Shown here one piece after another: positions 26,478 to 35,545 of a stretch of DNA of 64,000 nt (the stretch's first letter is position 1; each line of letters begins with the position of its first letter). The notes beneath the pieces are model-generated. The model made no database searches and had not been told where the DNA came from. It saw only the letters and a list, made by a program, of their open reading frames with translations. The stretch covers positions 62,001 to 126,000 of the forward strand of contig JAVEYB010000002.1 of NCBI GenBank assembly GCA_034003725.1, given 5' to 3'. Source of the DNA: Candidatus Zixiibacteriota bacterium (lineage in GTDB: Bacteria > Zixibacteria > MSB-5A5 > GN15 > FEB-12). The translations under genes and the position numbers were made by a program.

Positions 26478-27011
26478 ATGAACGAGCTTGTCCTTCGCCT
26501 GTTGCCCGAACTGAAACAAATCGGCAATGCCGATCTCCGGTCCAAAACCGCCGCGTGCTGGGAGGAAGCGATTGCTTTCCGGGGCTGGACCGAGGAGCTT
26601 TTGCGAGGGATCCCTTTCACCCTGCTGGCCGATAATGTGCAAATCACCTTTATTGACCACGTTCGTGCTGTCTGTAAGATGTGTATAGCCGTTGACGAGG
26701 TGCTTGATGAAAGTCACGGCAAAAACAAGGCCCCGGTCAACCGCGACTATCTGATAGCGGGGGCGCTGTTGGCGGATGTCGGTAAACTGATGGAATTCGA
26801 GATCGTCGACGGCAAGCCGGTGAAATCGGACTACGGCAAACACATTCGTCATCCGTTTTCCGGGGTTGGGCTCGCATTCAAGCATGGGCTGCCCTCGGAG
26901 GTGATGCATATTATCGCCACCCATTCCAAGGAAGGTACGGGCGAGAAGCGGCTGGCCGAGTCGATCATTTTCCACCACTGTGACTTCATCGACTTCGACC
27001 TGGTGAAGTGA
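26478..27011 (+). CDS. HD-domain-like protein with altered motif
   Basis: 177 residues, all helical. The segment FIDHVRAVCKMC followed by LIAGALLADVGKLMEFE resembles the HD-superfamily metal phosphohydrolases, whose motif here would be HDxGK; an alanine (LADVGK) stands in place of the histidine while the aspartate is kept. Later His-rich segments (IRHPFSGVGLAFKHGLP, IIATHS, HHCDFIDFD) are in the expected places. It may bind metal differently or be non-catalytic. It sits 54 bases upstream of the homoaconitase gene. Confidence 0.65.
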   Translation: MNELVLRLLPELKQIGNADLRSKTAACWEEAIAFRGWTEELLRGIPFTLLADNVQITFIDHVRAVCKMCIAVDEVLDESHGKNKAPVNRDYLIAGALLADVGKLMEFEIVDGKPVKSDYGKHIRHPFSGVGLAFKHGLPSEVMHIIATHSKEGTGEKRLAESIIFHHCDFIDFDLVK

Positions 27012-27065
27012 GTACCGGGATACTGATTTTCACCGGTCAACGAAATACTTATCCGGAGGCGTGTC

Positions 27066-29036
27066 GTGCGTCCACAAAATCTCGTTGAGAAGATTGCGAA
27101 CAGGTTTGCCAGGGATCTGGAACCCGGGCAGCAGGTCTTCGCCGGCGACTATCTGTCGATCTCGCCGGCCTTTGTTATGACCCACGATAATTCAGGAGCG
27201 GTGATCCCGAAGTTCACATCGATCGGCGCGACGAAAGTTCGGAACCCGCGGCAGGTCGTTTTTACACTCGATCACAATGTGCAGGATAAGTCTGAGAAGA
27301 ACCTCGAGAAGTACGGAAAGATCGAGGCGTTTGCGAAGAGGCACGGGATCGACTTTTATCCGGCGGGTCGCGGTATCGGTCATCAGATCATGTGTGAAGA
27401 GGGCTACGCCTGGCCGGGTACGCTGGTGGTCGCCTCGGACAGCCATTCGAATATGTACGGCGGGTTGGCTTGTCTCGGTACGCCAGTAGTCAGGACCGAT
27501 GCCGCCGCGATCTGGGCCACGGGCCGCACCTGGTGGCAGGTTCCACCGGTCGCCAGGGTGACACTGAGCGGACGACTGAGAGAAGGAGCGACCGGCAAAG
27601 ATGTTATTATCTGTCTTTGCGGTTTCTTCAACAAGGATGAAGTACTCAACCATGCGGTAGAGTTTACCGGCGACGGGGTTAGTTCCTTGAGTCTCAACGA
27701 TCGTTTGACGATTGCGAACATGACCACAGAATGGGGTGCCCTCGCCGGGATTTTCCCTATTGACAGTGTTACCATCGCCTGGCTGCGCGAACGAGCCGCT
27801 TATGTGCGCGGGCGAGGGCCTTCCGGAGTGCCGTCGGATGCAGATGGTCGCGGGTCACACCCGAGGCTGACCGAGGCGAGGATAAGCGAATTGGAGTCGC
27901 AACGACTGCAAGCTGACCCGGACGCCTATTATGCGAAGGAACTCACCCTGGACCTGGGCTCTGTATCGCCTCACGTATCGGGTCCGGATCACGTGAAAAC
28001 GATGATCTCGATTCCGGAGATCCGCAAACGGCGGGTGAAAATCAACAAGGCTTACCTCGTGTCGTGCGTAAACAGCCGTTTTGAAGATCTTGCCGCCGCG
28101 GCTGCCGTGGTCAAAGGGAAGAAAGTGGCCGACGGCGTCGAATTTTATGTCGCCGCAGCATCATCTGAAGTCCAGAAGAAGGCGGAGGAGCATGGTCACT
28201 GGCAGACGTTGCTTGCGGCCGGTGCCCGGGAATTGCCGCCGGGCTGCGGACCGTGTATCGGGCTGGGAGTCGGTCTCTTGGAAGACGGCGAGATAGGGAT
28301 TTCGGCGACAAACCGAAACTTCAAGGGACGGATGGGGTCGCGTAGTGCGCAAGCGTACCTTGCATCGCCTGCGGTAGTTGCCGCATCTGCTGTTGCAGGT
28401 ATTATCGATATGCCGGGGATCGAGGATACCATTCAAGTCAGGGCCGGACTCAAGGCAAGCGTCCGCCGGACTGCGGACAGCGGACCAACCAGGATTCTCA
28501 GCGGATTCCCGGCCGCGGTTGACGGTGAGCTCATCTTTTGTCATCAGGACAACTTGAATACCGACGGCATCTATCCCGGCAAGTACACTTACAATGACGA
28601 CTTCACGCCGGAACAACAGGCCGGTGTGGTGATGGAGAACTACGACCCGCAATTTGGTAAGATGGTCGCAGCGGGTGATATCCTGGTGGGGGGGTTCAAT
28701 TTCGGCACCGGATCATCGCGCGAGCAGGCCGCTACAGCTCTCAAGTATCGGGGAGTCCGCCTGGTACTCGCCGGATCGTTCAGTGAGACGTACAAGCGCA
28801 ATGCGCTCAACAACGGCTTTCTTGCGATCGAGGCGCCGGAGCTGGTGGATGATCTGAAAGCGCGTTTTGGAACCGACAGGCTGACGGTTAAAACAGGTAT
28901 TTGCGCCACACTGGATTTCACGCAGGCAACGCTCAAGACCGACGACAAGGAGTACCCGATCAGCCCGGTCGGGGCGGCTGCGCAGGAGTTGGTGCTGAGC
29001 GGCGGTCTGGAGAGCTGGGTGAAGAAGCACCTGTAG
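27066..29036 (+). CDS. Aconitase-family hydro-lyase of homoaconitase (Lys4) type
   Basis: 656 residues, GTG start with CCGGAGG upstream. The large-subunit and swivel domains are in one chain. FTLDHNVQDKSEKNLEKYG, YPAGRGIGHQIMCEEGYAWP, VRTDAAAIWATGRTWWQVPP and NMTTEWGALAGIFPID closely resemble fungal mitochondrial homoaconitase Lys4. The 4Fe-4S ligands are in VSCVNSR and GCGPCIG, and the swivel domain has FNFGTGSSREQAA. The reaction would be hydration and dehydration of (homo)citrate-type tricarboxylates. A DapF-like gene in the same window argues against lysine being made only by the aminoadipate route, so aconitase or another substrate is possible. Confidence 0.85.
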   Translation: MRPQNLVEKIANRFARDLEPGQQVFAGDYLSISPAFVMTHDNSGAVIPKFTSIGATKVRNPRQVVFTLDHNVQDKSEKNLEKYGKIEAFAKRHGIDFYPAGRGIGHQIMCEEGYAWPGTLVVASDSHSNMYGGLACLGTPVVRTDAAAIWATGRTWWQVPPVARVTLSGRLREGATGKDVIICLCGFFNKDEVLNHAVEFTGDGVSSLSLNDRLTIANMTTEWGALAGIFPIDSVTIAWLRERAAYVRGRGPSGVPSDADGRGSHPRLTEARISELESQRLQADPDAYYAKELTLDLGSVSPHVSGPDHVKTMISIPEIRKRRVKINKAYLVSCVNSRFEDLAAAAAVVKGKKVADGVEFYVAAASSEVQKKAEEHGHWQTLLAAGARELPPGCGPCIGLGVGLLEDGEIGISATNRNFKGRMGSRSAQAYLASPAVVAASAVAGIIDMPGIEDTIQVRAGLKASVRRTADSGPTRILSGFPAAVDGELIFCHQDNLNTDGIYPGKYTYNDDFTPEQQAGVVMENYDPQFGKMVAAGDILVGGFNFGTGSSREQAATALKYRGVRLVLAGSFSETYKRNALNNGFLAIEAPELVDDLKARFGTDRLTVKTGICATLDFTQATLKTDDKEYPISPVGAAAQELVLSGGLESWVKKHL

Positions 29037-29058
29037 ATTGTTGGGAGCGATAGAGCGT

Positions 29059-30219
29059 ATGCAGAAATGCAGGAACGGGATCACGCTGGGGTGGCTCCTG
29101 CTCGCGGCGTTCGGTCTTGTGGCCGTGGGCGGGTGCGGCCGTTCCGACGACGTGAAGGTGAGCGGCACGGTGCATGTCGGGAACGATTCGGTCTACTATA
29201 GTATCGACCGGTATTCGGGCGGCTTTGCATACTCGGATGTCGATCCGTACGATACGATCAACAATGAACTGGCGGTCGACCTTTTGATCTACACGACGAT
29301 CGACACGGTGACGCTGACGCCGGACACAAACGCGCAGTACGTCAAGCTGGTCAACGGAGACTCTTCGAAGTACATCACCGTTTTATATTTCAATCAGGCT
29401 CGGCGGAACGCGGAGAAGTATCTCGACCTGCTCAGGCAGTATGCGGCTTTTTCATCTGAGCCGCCTGCCGATGGATTTCATTTCACATACGCGTCGGCCG
29501 CGGACGACGACCTGACCGAACTGCGGACAACGTACAATCTGGACTCGGTGGCCGGCGACGGGGGCGAGTTTTCGCGTATCCGGAATCTTCTGCACTGGGC
29601 GCATACGAAGGTTCGGCATGATGGTTCCGAGGATCCCGCCGACCCTCGGCCCAGGAACGCGCTGAATATCATCGCGACGTGTCAACGCGAGAGCAAGGGG
29701 GCCAATTGCCGAATGCTGGCGACGTTGCTCAATGAGGTTCTTCTTGCGGAAGGATTTCGGTCGCGTCATGTCACATGTATGCCGTACGACAAGGAAGACC
29801 CGGATTGCCATGTGATCAACATGGTCTATTCGGATTCGCTCAGGAAGTGGTTGTATGTGGATCCGACATTTGACGCGTATTTCATGGATGAGGACAGCAA
29901 CCTGCTGAGCATCGAGGAAGTCCGGGCGAAGTTGATTGGCGGCGAGATGCTGCTGCTTCCCGACGACATCAACTGGAACGGCGAGCCGAAGGACAGACGC
30001 GGATACATTACTTACATGAGCAAGAACCTGTTCCGGTTCTTCTGTCCGGTAGCAAGTGAGTTCGGATACGAGTCGAAAGATACGTGTGCCTGGGTCTATC
30101 TGAATCCGGTGGGATACGACAGCAGCCGTGCCGGAATCTCGGATACCACCCTCAAGGACGGCAGGCAGTTGGTAGACTTTTACACCAATGACAATGAGTC
30201 CTTCTGGACGACACCGTAG
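29059..30219 (+). CDS. Transglutaminase-like lipoprotein
   Basis: 386 residues from ATG 29059. A signal peptide ends in the lipobox VAVGGCGR, so it is envelope-anchored. The C-terminal half carries a transglutaminase/cysteine-protease-fold triad: Cys in GANCRMLATLLNEVLLAEG, His in PDCHVINMVYS and Asp in LYVDPTFDAYF. The N-terminal half (about 25-150) is predicted beta-rich and unrecognised. Such domains in bacteria are usually peptidases or amidases rather than cross-linkers. It follows the homoaconitase gene by 22 bases and may be cotranscribed. Confidence 0.8.
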   Translation: MQKCRNGITLGWLLLAAFGLVAVGGCGRSDDVKVSGTVHVGNDSVYYSIDRYSGGFAYSDVDPYDTINNELAVDLLIYTTIDTVTLTPDTNAQYVKLVNGDSSKYITVLYFNQARRNAEKYLDLLRQYAAFSSEPPADGFHFTYASAADDDLTELRTTYNLDSVAGDGGEFSRIRNLLHWAHTKVRHDGSEDPADPRPRNALNIIATCQRESKGANCRMLATLLNEVLLAEGFRSRHVTCMPYDKEDPDCHVINMVYSDSLRKWLYVDPTFDAYFMDEDSNLLSIEEVRAKLIGGEMLLLPDDINWNGEPKDRRGYITYMSKNLFRFFCPVASEFGYESKDTCAWVYLNPVGYDSSRAGISDTTLKDGRQLVDFYTNDNESFWTTP

Positions 30220-30308
30220 GGACAGAGAGTGCGGGAGGGTCCGTTTTCGAACCCGCTGCGTAACTGTGTGAATTACGAACCAAATATAGTGCGAGAGTGA
30301 CAAAGTTC

Positions 30309-31676
30309 ATGGCAACTCCCATCTCACAGCAAATAGCCGAGTTTGCAGTTCGTTTGAGATACGACGATCTGCCGGACAACGTAGTCCACGAAGTAAAGCG
30401 GTATCTGTACGATTCGGTCGGTTGCGCGTTCGGCGGATATCATACGAAAGACGTCAATATCCTTCGGGACATTTACATGCAAATGGGCGGGGCGGCCGAG
30501 TCGACTCTGATCGGGTTTGGTGACAAGATTCCGGCGGTGAACGCAACGCTGGTGAATTCGCTCATGATCCGGGCGCTCGACTTCAATGACATCTACTGGA
30601 AAGAAGACCCGTCGCATCCTTCCGATATCATCCCGGCGGCGTTGTCGGTTGCGGAGCGCGTCGGCGCCTCCATGAAGGATGTAATCGCAGCCATCGTGCT
30701 GGCGTACGAATTCGAAATGCGCTTGTGCGAGTTTGCGGTGCCGGGCGTGCGCGAACGCAAGTGGCATCACGCTACGCTCACGCAGTTCGTTTCGCCAATA
30801 GTCGCGGGCAAAATTCTCGGCCTGTCGGTCGATCAAATGGTCAACGCGATCGGCATCAACGGGTGCCACAACCACACGATCGGTTGTCCAACTGCCGGCC
30901 ATCTGACGATGATGAAGAACACGGTTGATCCGATGGCGACGCAGGCGGGCGTGTTTGCCGCGTTGATGGCACAGCGCGGGTATTCCGGTACCGCGGAAGT
31001 CTTTGAAGGCAAAGAGGGATTCATGGACTGCTTCGGCGACGGCTGGAATGTTGCCAAGTTGGTGGGGGATCTGGGATCGCGGTTCAAGATTCTCGAGTGC
31101 AGTATGAAGGCATTTCCCACCGAAGCCCTCACACACACGCACATCAGCGCAACGCTCAAGGTTGTCAGAGAAAACAACATCTCATTCGACCAGATTGAAC
31201 AGGTAACGATTACGACAATCGCGCGTGCGTGCGACATCCTGTTTGATCCGCACAAGTATCGTCCCAAGACGCGCGAGACAGCTGACCACTCGCTGCCGTA
31301 CTGCATCGCCGCCGCTCTGGTTGACCACCAGATAACGACTAATTCGTTCAGCGAAGAAAAACTGAAAGATCCGCGCATCTGGCAGGTGATCGACAAAATC
31401 AAAGGGGACGCGTCTACTGAGTTTGAGAAGATGTTTCCGGCGAAGCAACCCTCGCGTGTGGTCGTCCAGACAATTGACGGAAAGCGGTTCGAAGCGTACC
31501 TGGAATATCCGAAGGGCGACCCTCGGGAGCCGATGACGGAGGAGGACCTGGACGCCAAGTTCAATGCGTTGTCGGGCCGATTACTTGACGCCACGCGTCA
31601 GGCTTCCATGAAAGCGCACATTTTCGGGTGCGAGAAGGTGTCTGCGCGAGACTTCATGAAAGGGCTGGTGGCGTAA
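30309..31676 (+). CDS. MmgE/PrpD-family dehydratase
   Basis: 455 residues. YDSVGCAFGGYHTKDVNILR at the N-terminus, NSLMIRALDFNDIYW, the central MVNAIGINGCHNHTIG and KAFPTEALTHTHISA fit the MmgE/PrpD fold, which includes 2-methylcitrate dehydratase and itaconate/cis-aconitate decarboxylases. No prpB or prpC is adjacent, so methylcitrate metabolism is not demonstrated. Its position 1.3 kb after an aconitase-family enzyme suggests related tricarboxylic substrates. I chose ATG 30309 (MATPISQQIAEFA); a GTG at 30297 is the alternative. Confidence 0.85.
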   Translation: MATPISQQIAEFAVRLRYDDLPDNVVHEVKRYLYDSVGCAFGGYHTKDVNILRDIYMQMGGAAESTLIGFGDKIPAVNATLVNSLMIRALDFNDIYWKEDPSHPSDIIPAALSVAERVGASMKDVIAAIVLAYEFEMRLCEFAVPGVRERKWHHATLTQFVSPIVAGKILGLSVDQMVNAIGINGCHNHTIGCPTAGHLTMMKNTVDPMATQAGVFAALMAQRGYSGTAEVFEGKEGFMDCFGDGWNVAKLVGDLGSRFKILECSMKAFPTEALTHTHISATLKVVRENNISFDQIEQVTITTIARACDILFDPHKYRPKTRETADHSLPYCIAAALVDHQITTNSFSEEKLKDPRIWQVIDKIKGDASTEFEKMFPAKQPSRVVVQTIDGKRFEAYLEYPKGDPREPMTEEDLDAKFNALSGRLLDATRQASMKAHIFGCEKVSARDFMKGLVA

Positions 31677-31695
31677 CCGCGCCGCGATAACGGCA

Positions 31696-33138
31696 ATGGC
31701 AAAAAAGGAAAAGCCAAAGCGGGTTCAGCCGCAGCTTCTCAAGGGATTTCGGGACTATCCGCCCGCCGAACAGCTTGCGCGGGAACGCATGCTGGCCAAG
31801 CTCCGCGAGAATTTCGAGCGAATGGGTTTCTTGCCGCTGCAAACCGCCTCGCTGGAATTCGCGGAGACCCTGCTGGGTCCGCATTACTCCAGCGACAGCC
31901 TCGCCGAACTATTCGGTTTTCGCGGCCCCGATGACGTTGACATGGCATTACGGTATGAGTTCACGGTTTCGCTCGCACGATACGTGGCCTCTCAGCCTCA
32001 CCTGCAGACACCGTTTCGTCGTTACCAGTACGGCAACGTCTGGCGGGTCGACAAACCGGGTCCCGGCAGATTTCGTGAATTCATGCAGTTCGACATTGAT
32101 ATCGTCGGTACGCTCAACCTGCTTGCCGATGCCGAGATTATCGCGGCCATGGTGACGACTTTCCAGCACCTTGATATCGAGCATTTTGTCGTCCGATATT
32201 CCAACCGCAAGATTCTGAACGGCCTGATCGAGTGGGCTGGAGTCGAAGTCGATCGGGGACCCGATGTGATGCGCGTGATCGACAAATTGGAGAAACAAGG
32301 AAAGGATGCCGTGTTGCTCGAGCTTGGTCCGGGTCGTATAGACAGCTCGGGCGACCGTATCCCCGGATTGGGTCTTGCGTCGGCGCAGATCACTCGCTTG
32401 GAGGCCTTTCTTGATGTGGCCCAGCATCAGAAAGGAGATCCGCTCGACCGCGTCCACAAGTTGCTGGGAGATGTCTCCATTTCGGATGAGGGTATTTCGG
32501 AGCTGAGACAGATCGATTCTCACCTGACGGCGCTGGGCATCGACAAGACAAAGACGCAAATCGATATGACCGTGGTGAGAGGCCTGGGCTATTACACCGG
32601 TCCGGTCTTTGAGACGACCTTGCTGGACCTCCCCGAATATGGATCGGTGTTCTCCGGCGGACGGTATGATAACCTGGTGGAGCGGTTCTCGAGCCAATCT
32701 CTGCCTGCTGTTGGATCTTCGGTCGGTGTGGACCGGCTGTTGGCGGCGCTACTGCAGTTGCAGACGCTACCCCTGCAGAGCGCCACGGCCGATGTTTTAG
32801 TGACGGTCATGGATCCGGACCGCCTTTCCAGTTATCTCGAAATCCTCGGAGAGCTACGGAACGCGGGAATCGCCTCGGAGATATTTGTAGGCGAAACAAA
32901 GAACCTCACCAAGCAAATCAAGTATGGTGATCGGGTTGGCATCCCGTTCGCCGTGATTGCCGGTTCGAACGAATTTGATCGAGGCGAGGTGACGGTGAAG
33001 AACATGGCGGCCGGGGCTCGAGTGGCGACCGATGTGTCCGATCGGGAAGAGTGGCTGAGAGCGGAAGGCTTTCAAGAGACGATTCCACGCGGCAATCTGG
33101 TTTCCTATCTGAAACAGCGGATGAGAAGGCGCGGCTGA
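31696..33138 (+). CDS. hisS: Histidyl-tRNA synthetase
   Basis: 480 residues. The class II synthetase motifs are present: motif 1 region GFRDYPPAEQLARERML, motif 2 YQYGNVWRVDKPGPGRFREF, the histidine-binding GLGYYTGPVFE and SGGRYDNLVERF, and motif 3 GVDRLLAAL. A C-terminal anticodon-binding domain follows (ADVLVTVMDPDRL onward). An N-terminal basic tail (AKKEKPKR) is slightly unusual. The stop is nine bases before the methyltransferase start, so the two are probably cotranscribed. Confidence 0.95.
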   Translation: MAKKEKPKRVQPQLLKGFRDYPPAEQLARERMLAKLRENFERMGFLPLQTASLEFAETLLGPHYSSDSLAELFGFRGPDDVDMALRYEFTVSLARYVASQPHLQTPFRRYQYGNVWRVDKPGPGRFREFMQFDIDIVGTLNLLADAEIIAAMVTTFQHLDIEHFVVRYSNRKILNGLIEWAGVEVDRGPDVMRVIDKLEKQGKDAVLLELGPGRIDSSGDRIPGLGLASAQITRLEAFLDVAQHQKGDPLDRVHKLLGDVSISDEGISELRQIDSHLTALGIDKTKTQIDMTVVRGLGYYTGPVFETTLLDLPEYGSVFSGGRYDNLVERFSSQSLPAVGSSVGVDRLLAALLQLQTLPLQSATADVLVTVMDPDRLSSYLEILGELRNAGIASEIFVGETKNLTKQIKYGDRVGIPFAVIAGSNEFDRGEVTVKNMAAGARVATDVSDREEWLRAEGFQETIPRGNLVSYLKQRMRRRG

Positions 33139-33146
33139 CAATCACG

Positions 33147-33908
33147 ATGGCAACACGCAGGAAATCAGCATCGGCGTTCGAGAAGTACGCCCACGAATAC
33201 GATTGGATGACCAATGCCGCGCAGCGCGAGGTCAATCACGCCCGCGAGGTGGACGCGATTATCGAGCGATGTTACCCCACCCGCGTTCTTGATGCGGGGT
33301 GTGCAACGGGTCTTACAACCGCGCTTTTCGCCCGCCGGGGAATTCCGTCGGTTGGCCTCGATCACTCGCGACCGATGATTGCGGTCGCGCGGCAGAAGTA
33401 TGCAAACTCGGTGCTTCCGATGTCTTTTCGCTGGGGGAAGTTCGAGCGCCTCCCCAAAGCTATGGACAGCTCTTTTGACACCGTGGTGTGCCTCGCCAAT
33501 GCGATTACGGGAGTTTCCACGCGGTCGGGCCTTATGGCAAGTCTCAGGGGCTTCTATCGCGTGCTCAGCGACCGAGGAACATTGGTCCTTCAGATGCTCA
33601 ACTACCTGGCAGTCGAAGAAGGCACGTTACTGCCGATCCGAGCGACGGAGAATCAGGGTATCGTTTACGCGCGTTATTCTCAGCGCCGGGGCAAAAAGCT
33701 GGCAATACATGTGGTCCGCATTGACCTGAATGCCAAACCTCCCGTAACTGAACCATTCGTTCACGAATTCGACAACTACAGTCCCGACGAAATGCTGACA
33801 GCGATTCGCAGGTCGGGGTTCAAAAACATAGAAGCGTATGGCGAGCTGACTTTTCAGAAGCGCTTCACGAAAACCTCGCGGGACCTGGTGATTCTGGCCC
33901 GCCGGTAA
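33147..33908 (+). CDS. Class I SAM-dependent methyltransferase
   Basis: 253 residues. The SAM-binding motif I is VLDAGCATGLTTALFA, followed by the acidic motif II region SVGLDHSRPMIAVARQ and FDTVVCLANAITG. The C-terminal part with HEFDNYSPDEMLTAIRRSGF resembles small-molecule methyltransferases of the UbiE/Tam type. The substrate is unknown. It lies directly after hisS with no clear ribosome-binding site of its own. Confidence 0.82.
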   Translation: MATRRKSASAFEKYAHEYDWMTNAAQREVNHAREVDAIIERCYPTRVLDAGCATGLTTALFARRGIPSVGLDHSRPMIAVARQKYANSVLPMSFRWGKFERLPKAMDSSFDTVVCLANAITGVSTRSGLMASLRGFYRVLSDRGTLVLQMLNYLAVEEGTLLPIRATENQGIVYARYSQRRGKKLAIHVVRIDLNAKPPVTEPFVHEFDNYSPDEMLTAIRRSGFKNIEAYGELTFQKRFTKTSRDLVILARR

Positions 33909-33913
33909 TACGT

Positions 33914-35446
33914 ATGGACTGCATTTCCCCGGACAAAAGGAGAGTCACGATCACGAATCGAACGATCTTTCGTTGGATGGCCCGGCTGTCGGGCTTTTTG
34001 ATGGTGTTGGCGGTAGCCGGAGGCGTCCACGCGCAGCGCGTGCTGGAGCCGGTGAGGCATCTCGAGGAGTTCCGCCCGGCCGGGAGCCTTCGCATGTGGA
34101 CCTTCACCCACCAGGCCAAGGACATGGGGCGTCTCTTTTCAACCGTGACCAGGCATAGGACCATCGACGGTGATGACGCCCTCGTAATTGAGAGACGATT
34201 GTCAGTCGATTTCGCTCTGACCGGATCACCTCATACGGCGGGTGTGCAGGGAGAGAGTTACGTTTCTCCAGCCGGCTACTATCGAGGGGACAATGTTGTC
34301 ATCACCAGCGACTCTCTATCGGAGCGACTTTCCATGGAGTATGTGGACAGCGCCCTGAGAGGCTTTTTCACGCGCGGCTCAGAAAAGGTTGAACGAACGG
34401 TGACGTTTCCGCCCGACAGATACGCATGGGAATACAACCTTGTTGATCAGTTGGAGATCTTTCTTGCTCGTCAGCGAATCGCGGTCGGAGAGAGTTTTGT
34501 CGATACCTTGTACCAACCGCAGGCGATGACTTCGTTTGTCGTATCCGGTGAGGTCAGCGAGTTCGTGCACAAGGAGCTTTACAAGGGGAAGTTCGATTCC
34601 GTGTTTGTGATTCATCTTGAGGCTCCGCAGCCGTTCGACTGCTATTTCACTCCGGACCGTCGACTTGCCCGTGTCGACTTTGTGCCTCAGCGAATCAGGG
34701 TCTATCTCGATCTGGACACTCGAACCCAGGTTCTCAAGGAACAGGCCGGCGAACGGGGCTGGCAGACGGCCACCTCGCACACCCTGCATTGGATCGCATT
34801 TCTCGTTGTCGGTGCGTTAGGTGTTCTGTTTTTCGCCCGACGTATTCCGCGCCCCTTACAGTGGTCGGGGGCGATCGTAACCGGCGCGGCAGCCTTTGCA
34901 GTGAGCTTGATTACACAAGTTCCGCTTCAAAAATGGTTGGCAGAGCAGTTGGTTTCGCACGGTCAGGCGACGCACGTGCTGTCGTACGGCCGCGCTTTGG
35001 TCCCCGCGCTCGCCGGAGCGGTGACACAGGAATTGCTGAAGCTCGGGGGGATCCTTGTGATGGCCCGGTGGCTGAGCCGCGATCGCGAAACTCTCATTGT
35101 GGCCGGGGCGATTCTGGGCGCTGCCTTCGGCATTTTGGAAGCAATCTACCGGCTGGGATATGTCGGAGGCGAGCTGTTCGGTTGGGAGACGCTTGAACGA
35201 ACTTTCCTGGTCCTGTTCCATACGACATCGGCCGCGATGCTCGCCGCCTCCTTCTGGGAATCGCGTCGCTATTTCGTGAGTGTGGTCGCTGCGCTTGTTG
35301 CGGTAAATGGCATAATGCGGTTTTTGCCTGCGCTTGTGCACCACAACGATGCGACACCTGAGCTCGTCAGTCTGCTCTCGGCAGGTGCCGTTGTTTTGCT
35401 CATGATTGTTGCTTTGGTGTTACGTACGGCCGGAAAGCCACGGTAA
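33914..35446 (+). CDS. Secreted domain fused to PrsW/YhfC-like intramembrane protease
   Basis: 510 residues. An N-terminal signal or anchor (about 22-40, SGFLMVLAVAGGVHAQ) leads into a predicted extracytoplasmic beta-rich domain (about 41-285). The C-terminal third is membrane-embedded with about seven helices and carries the spaced motif of glutamic-type intramembrane proteases: QELLKLGG (Glu-Leu-Leu-Lys in place of EExxK), GAAFGILEAIYRLG and FHTTSAAM, resembling PrsW/YhfC. The N-terminal domain is not one I recognise. Such proteases cut anti-sigma factors or other membrane proteins; no sigma factor is adjacent. Confidence 0.65.
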   Translation: MDCISPDKRRVTITNRTIFRWMARLSGFLMVLAVAGGVHAQRVLEPVRHLEEFRPAGSLRMWTFTHQAKDMGRLFSTVTRHRTIDGDDALVIERRLSVDFALTGSPHTAGVQGESYVSPAGYYRGDNVVITSDSLSERLSMEYVDSALRGFFTRGSEKVERTVTFPPDRYAWEYNLVDQLEIFLARQRIAVGESFVDTLYQPQAMTSFVVSGEVSEFVHKELYKGKFDSVFVIHLEAPQPFDCYFTPDRRLARVDFVPQRIRVYLDLDTRTQVLKEQAGERGWQTATSHTLHWIAFLVVGALGVLFFARRIPRPLQWSGAIVTGAAAFAVSLITQVPLQKWLAEQLVSHGQATHVLSYGRALVPALAGAVTQELLKLGGILVMARWLSRDRETLIVAGAILGAAFGILEAIYRLGYVGGELFGWETLERTFLVLFHTTSAAMLAASFWESRRYFVSVVAALVAVNGIMRFLPALVHHNDATPELVSLLSAGAVVLLMIVALVLRTAGKPR

Positions 35447-35545
35447 GGAGAGGTGTGGCCGAGTGCGGGCTCCAGCCGTTTGTAAAACATTGACACAGAT
35501 TGGTCACCCCGGTATTATGGCTCGATTACGGCTCTCTGATTGGGC

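Noticed and set aside
30309-31676. Complete methylcitrate (prp) cluster around PrpD
   Set aside because: There is no methylcitrate synthase, lyase or PrpF in the window, so only the MmgE/PrpD fold can be supported.
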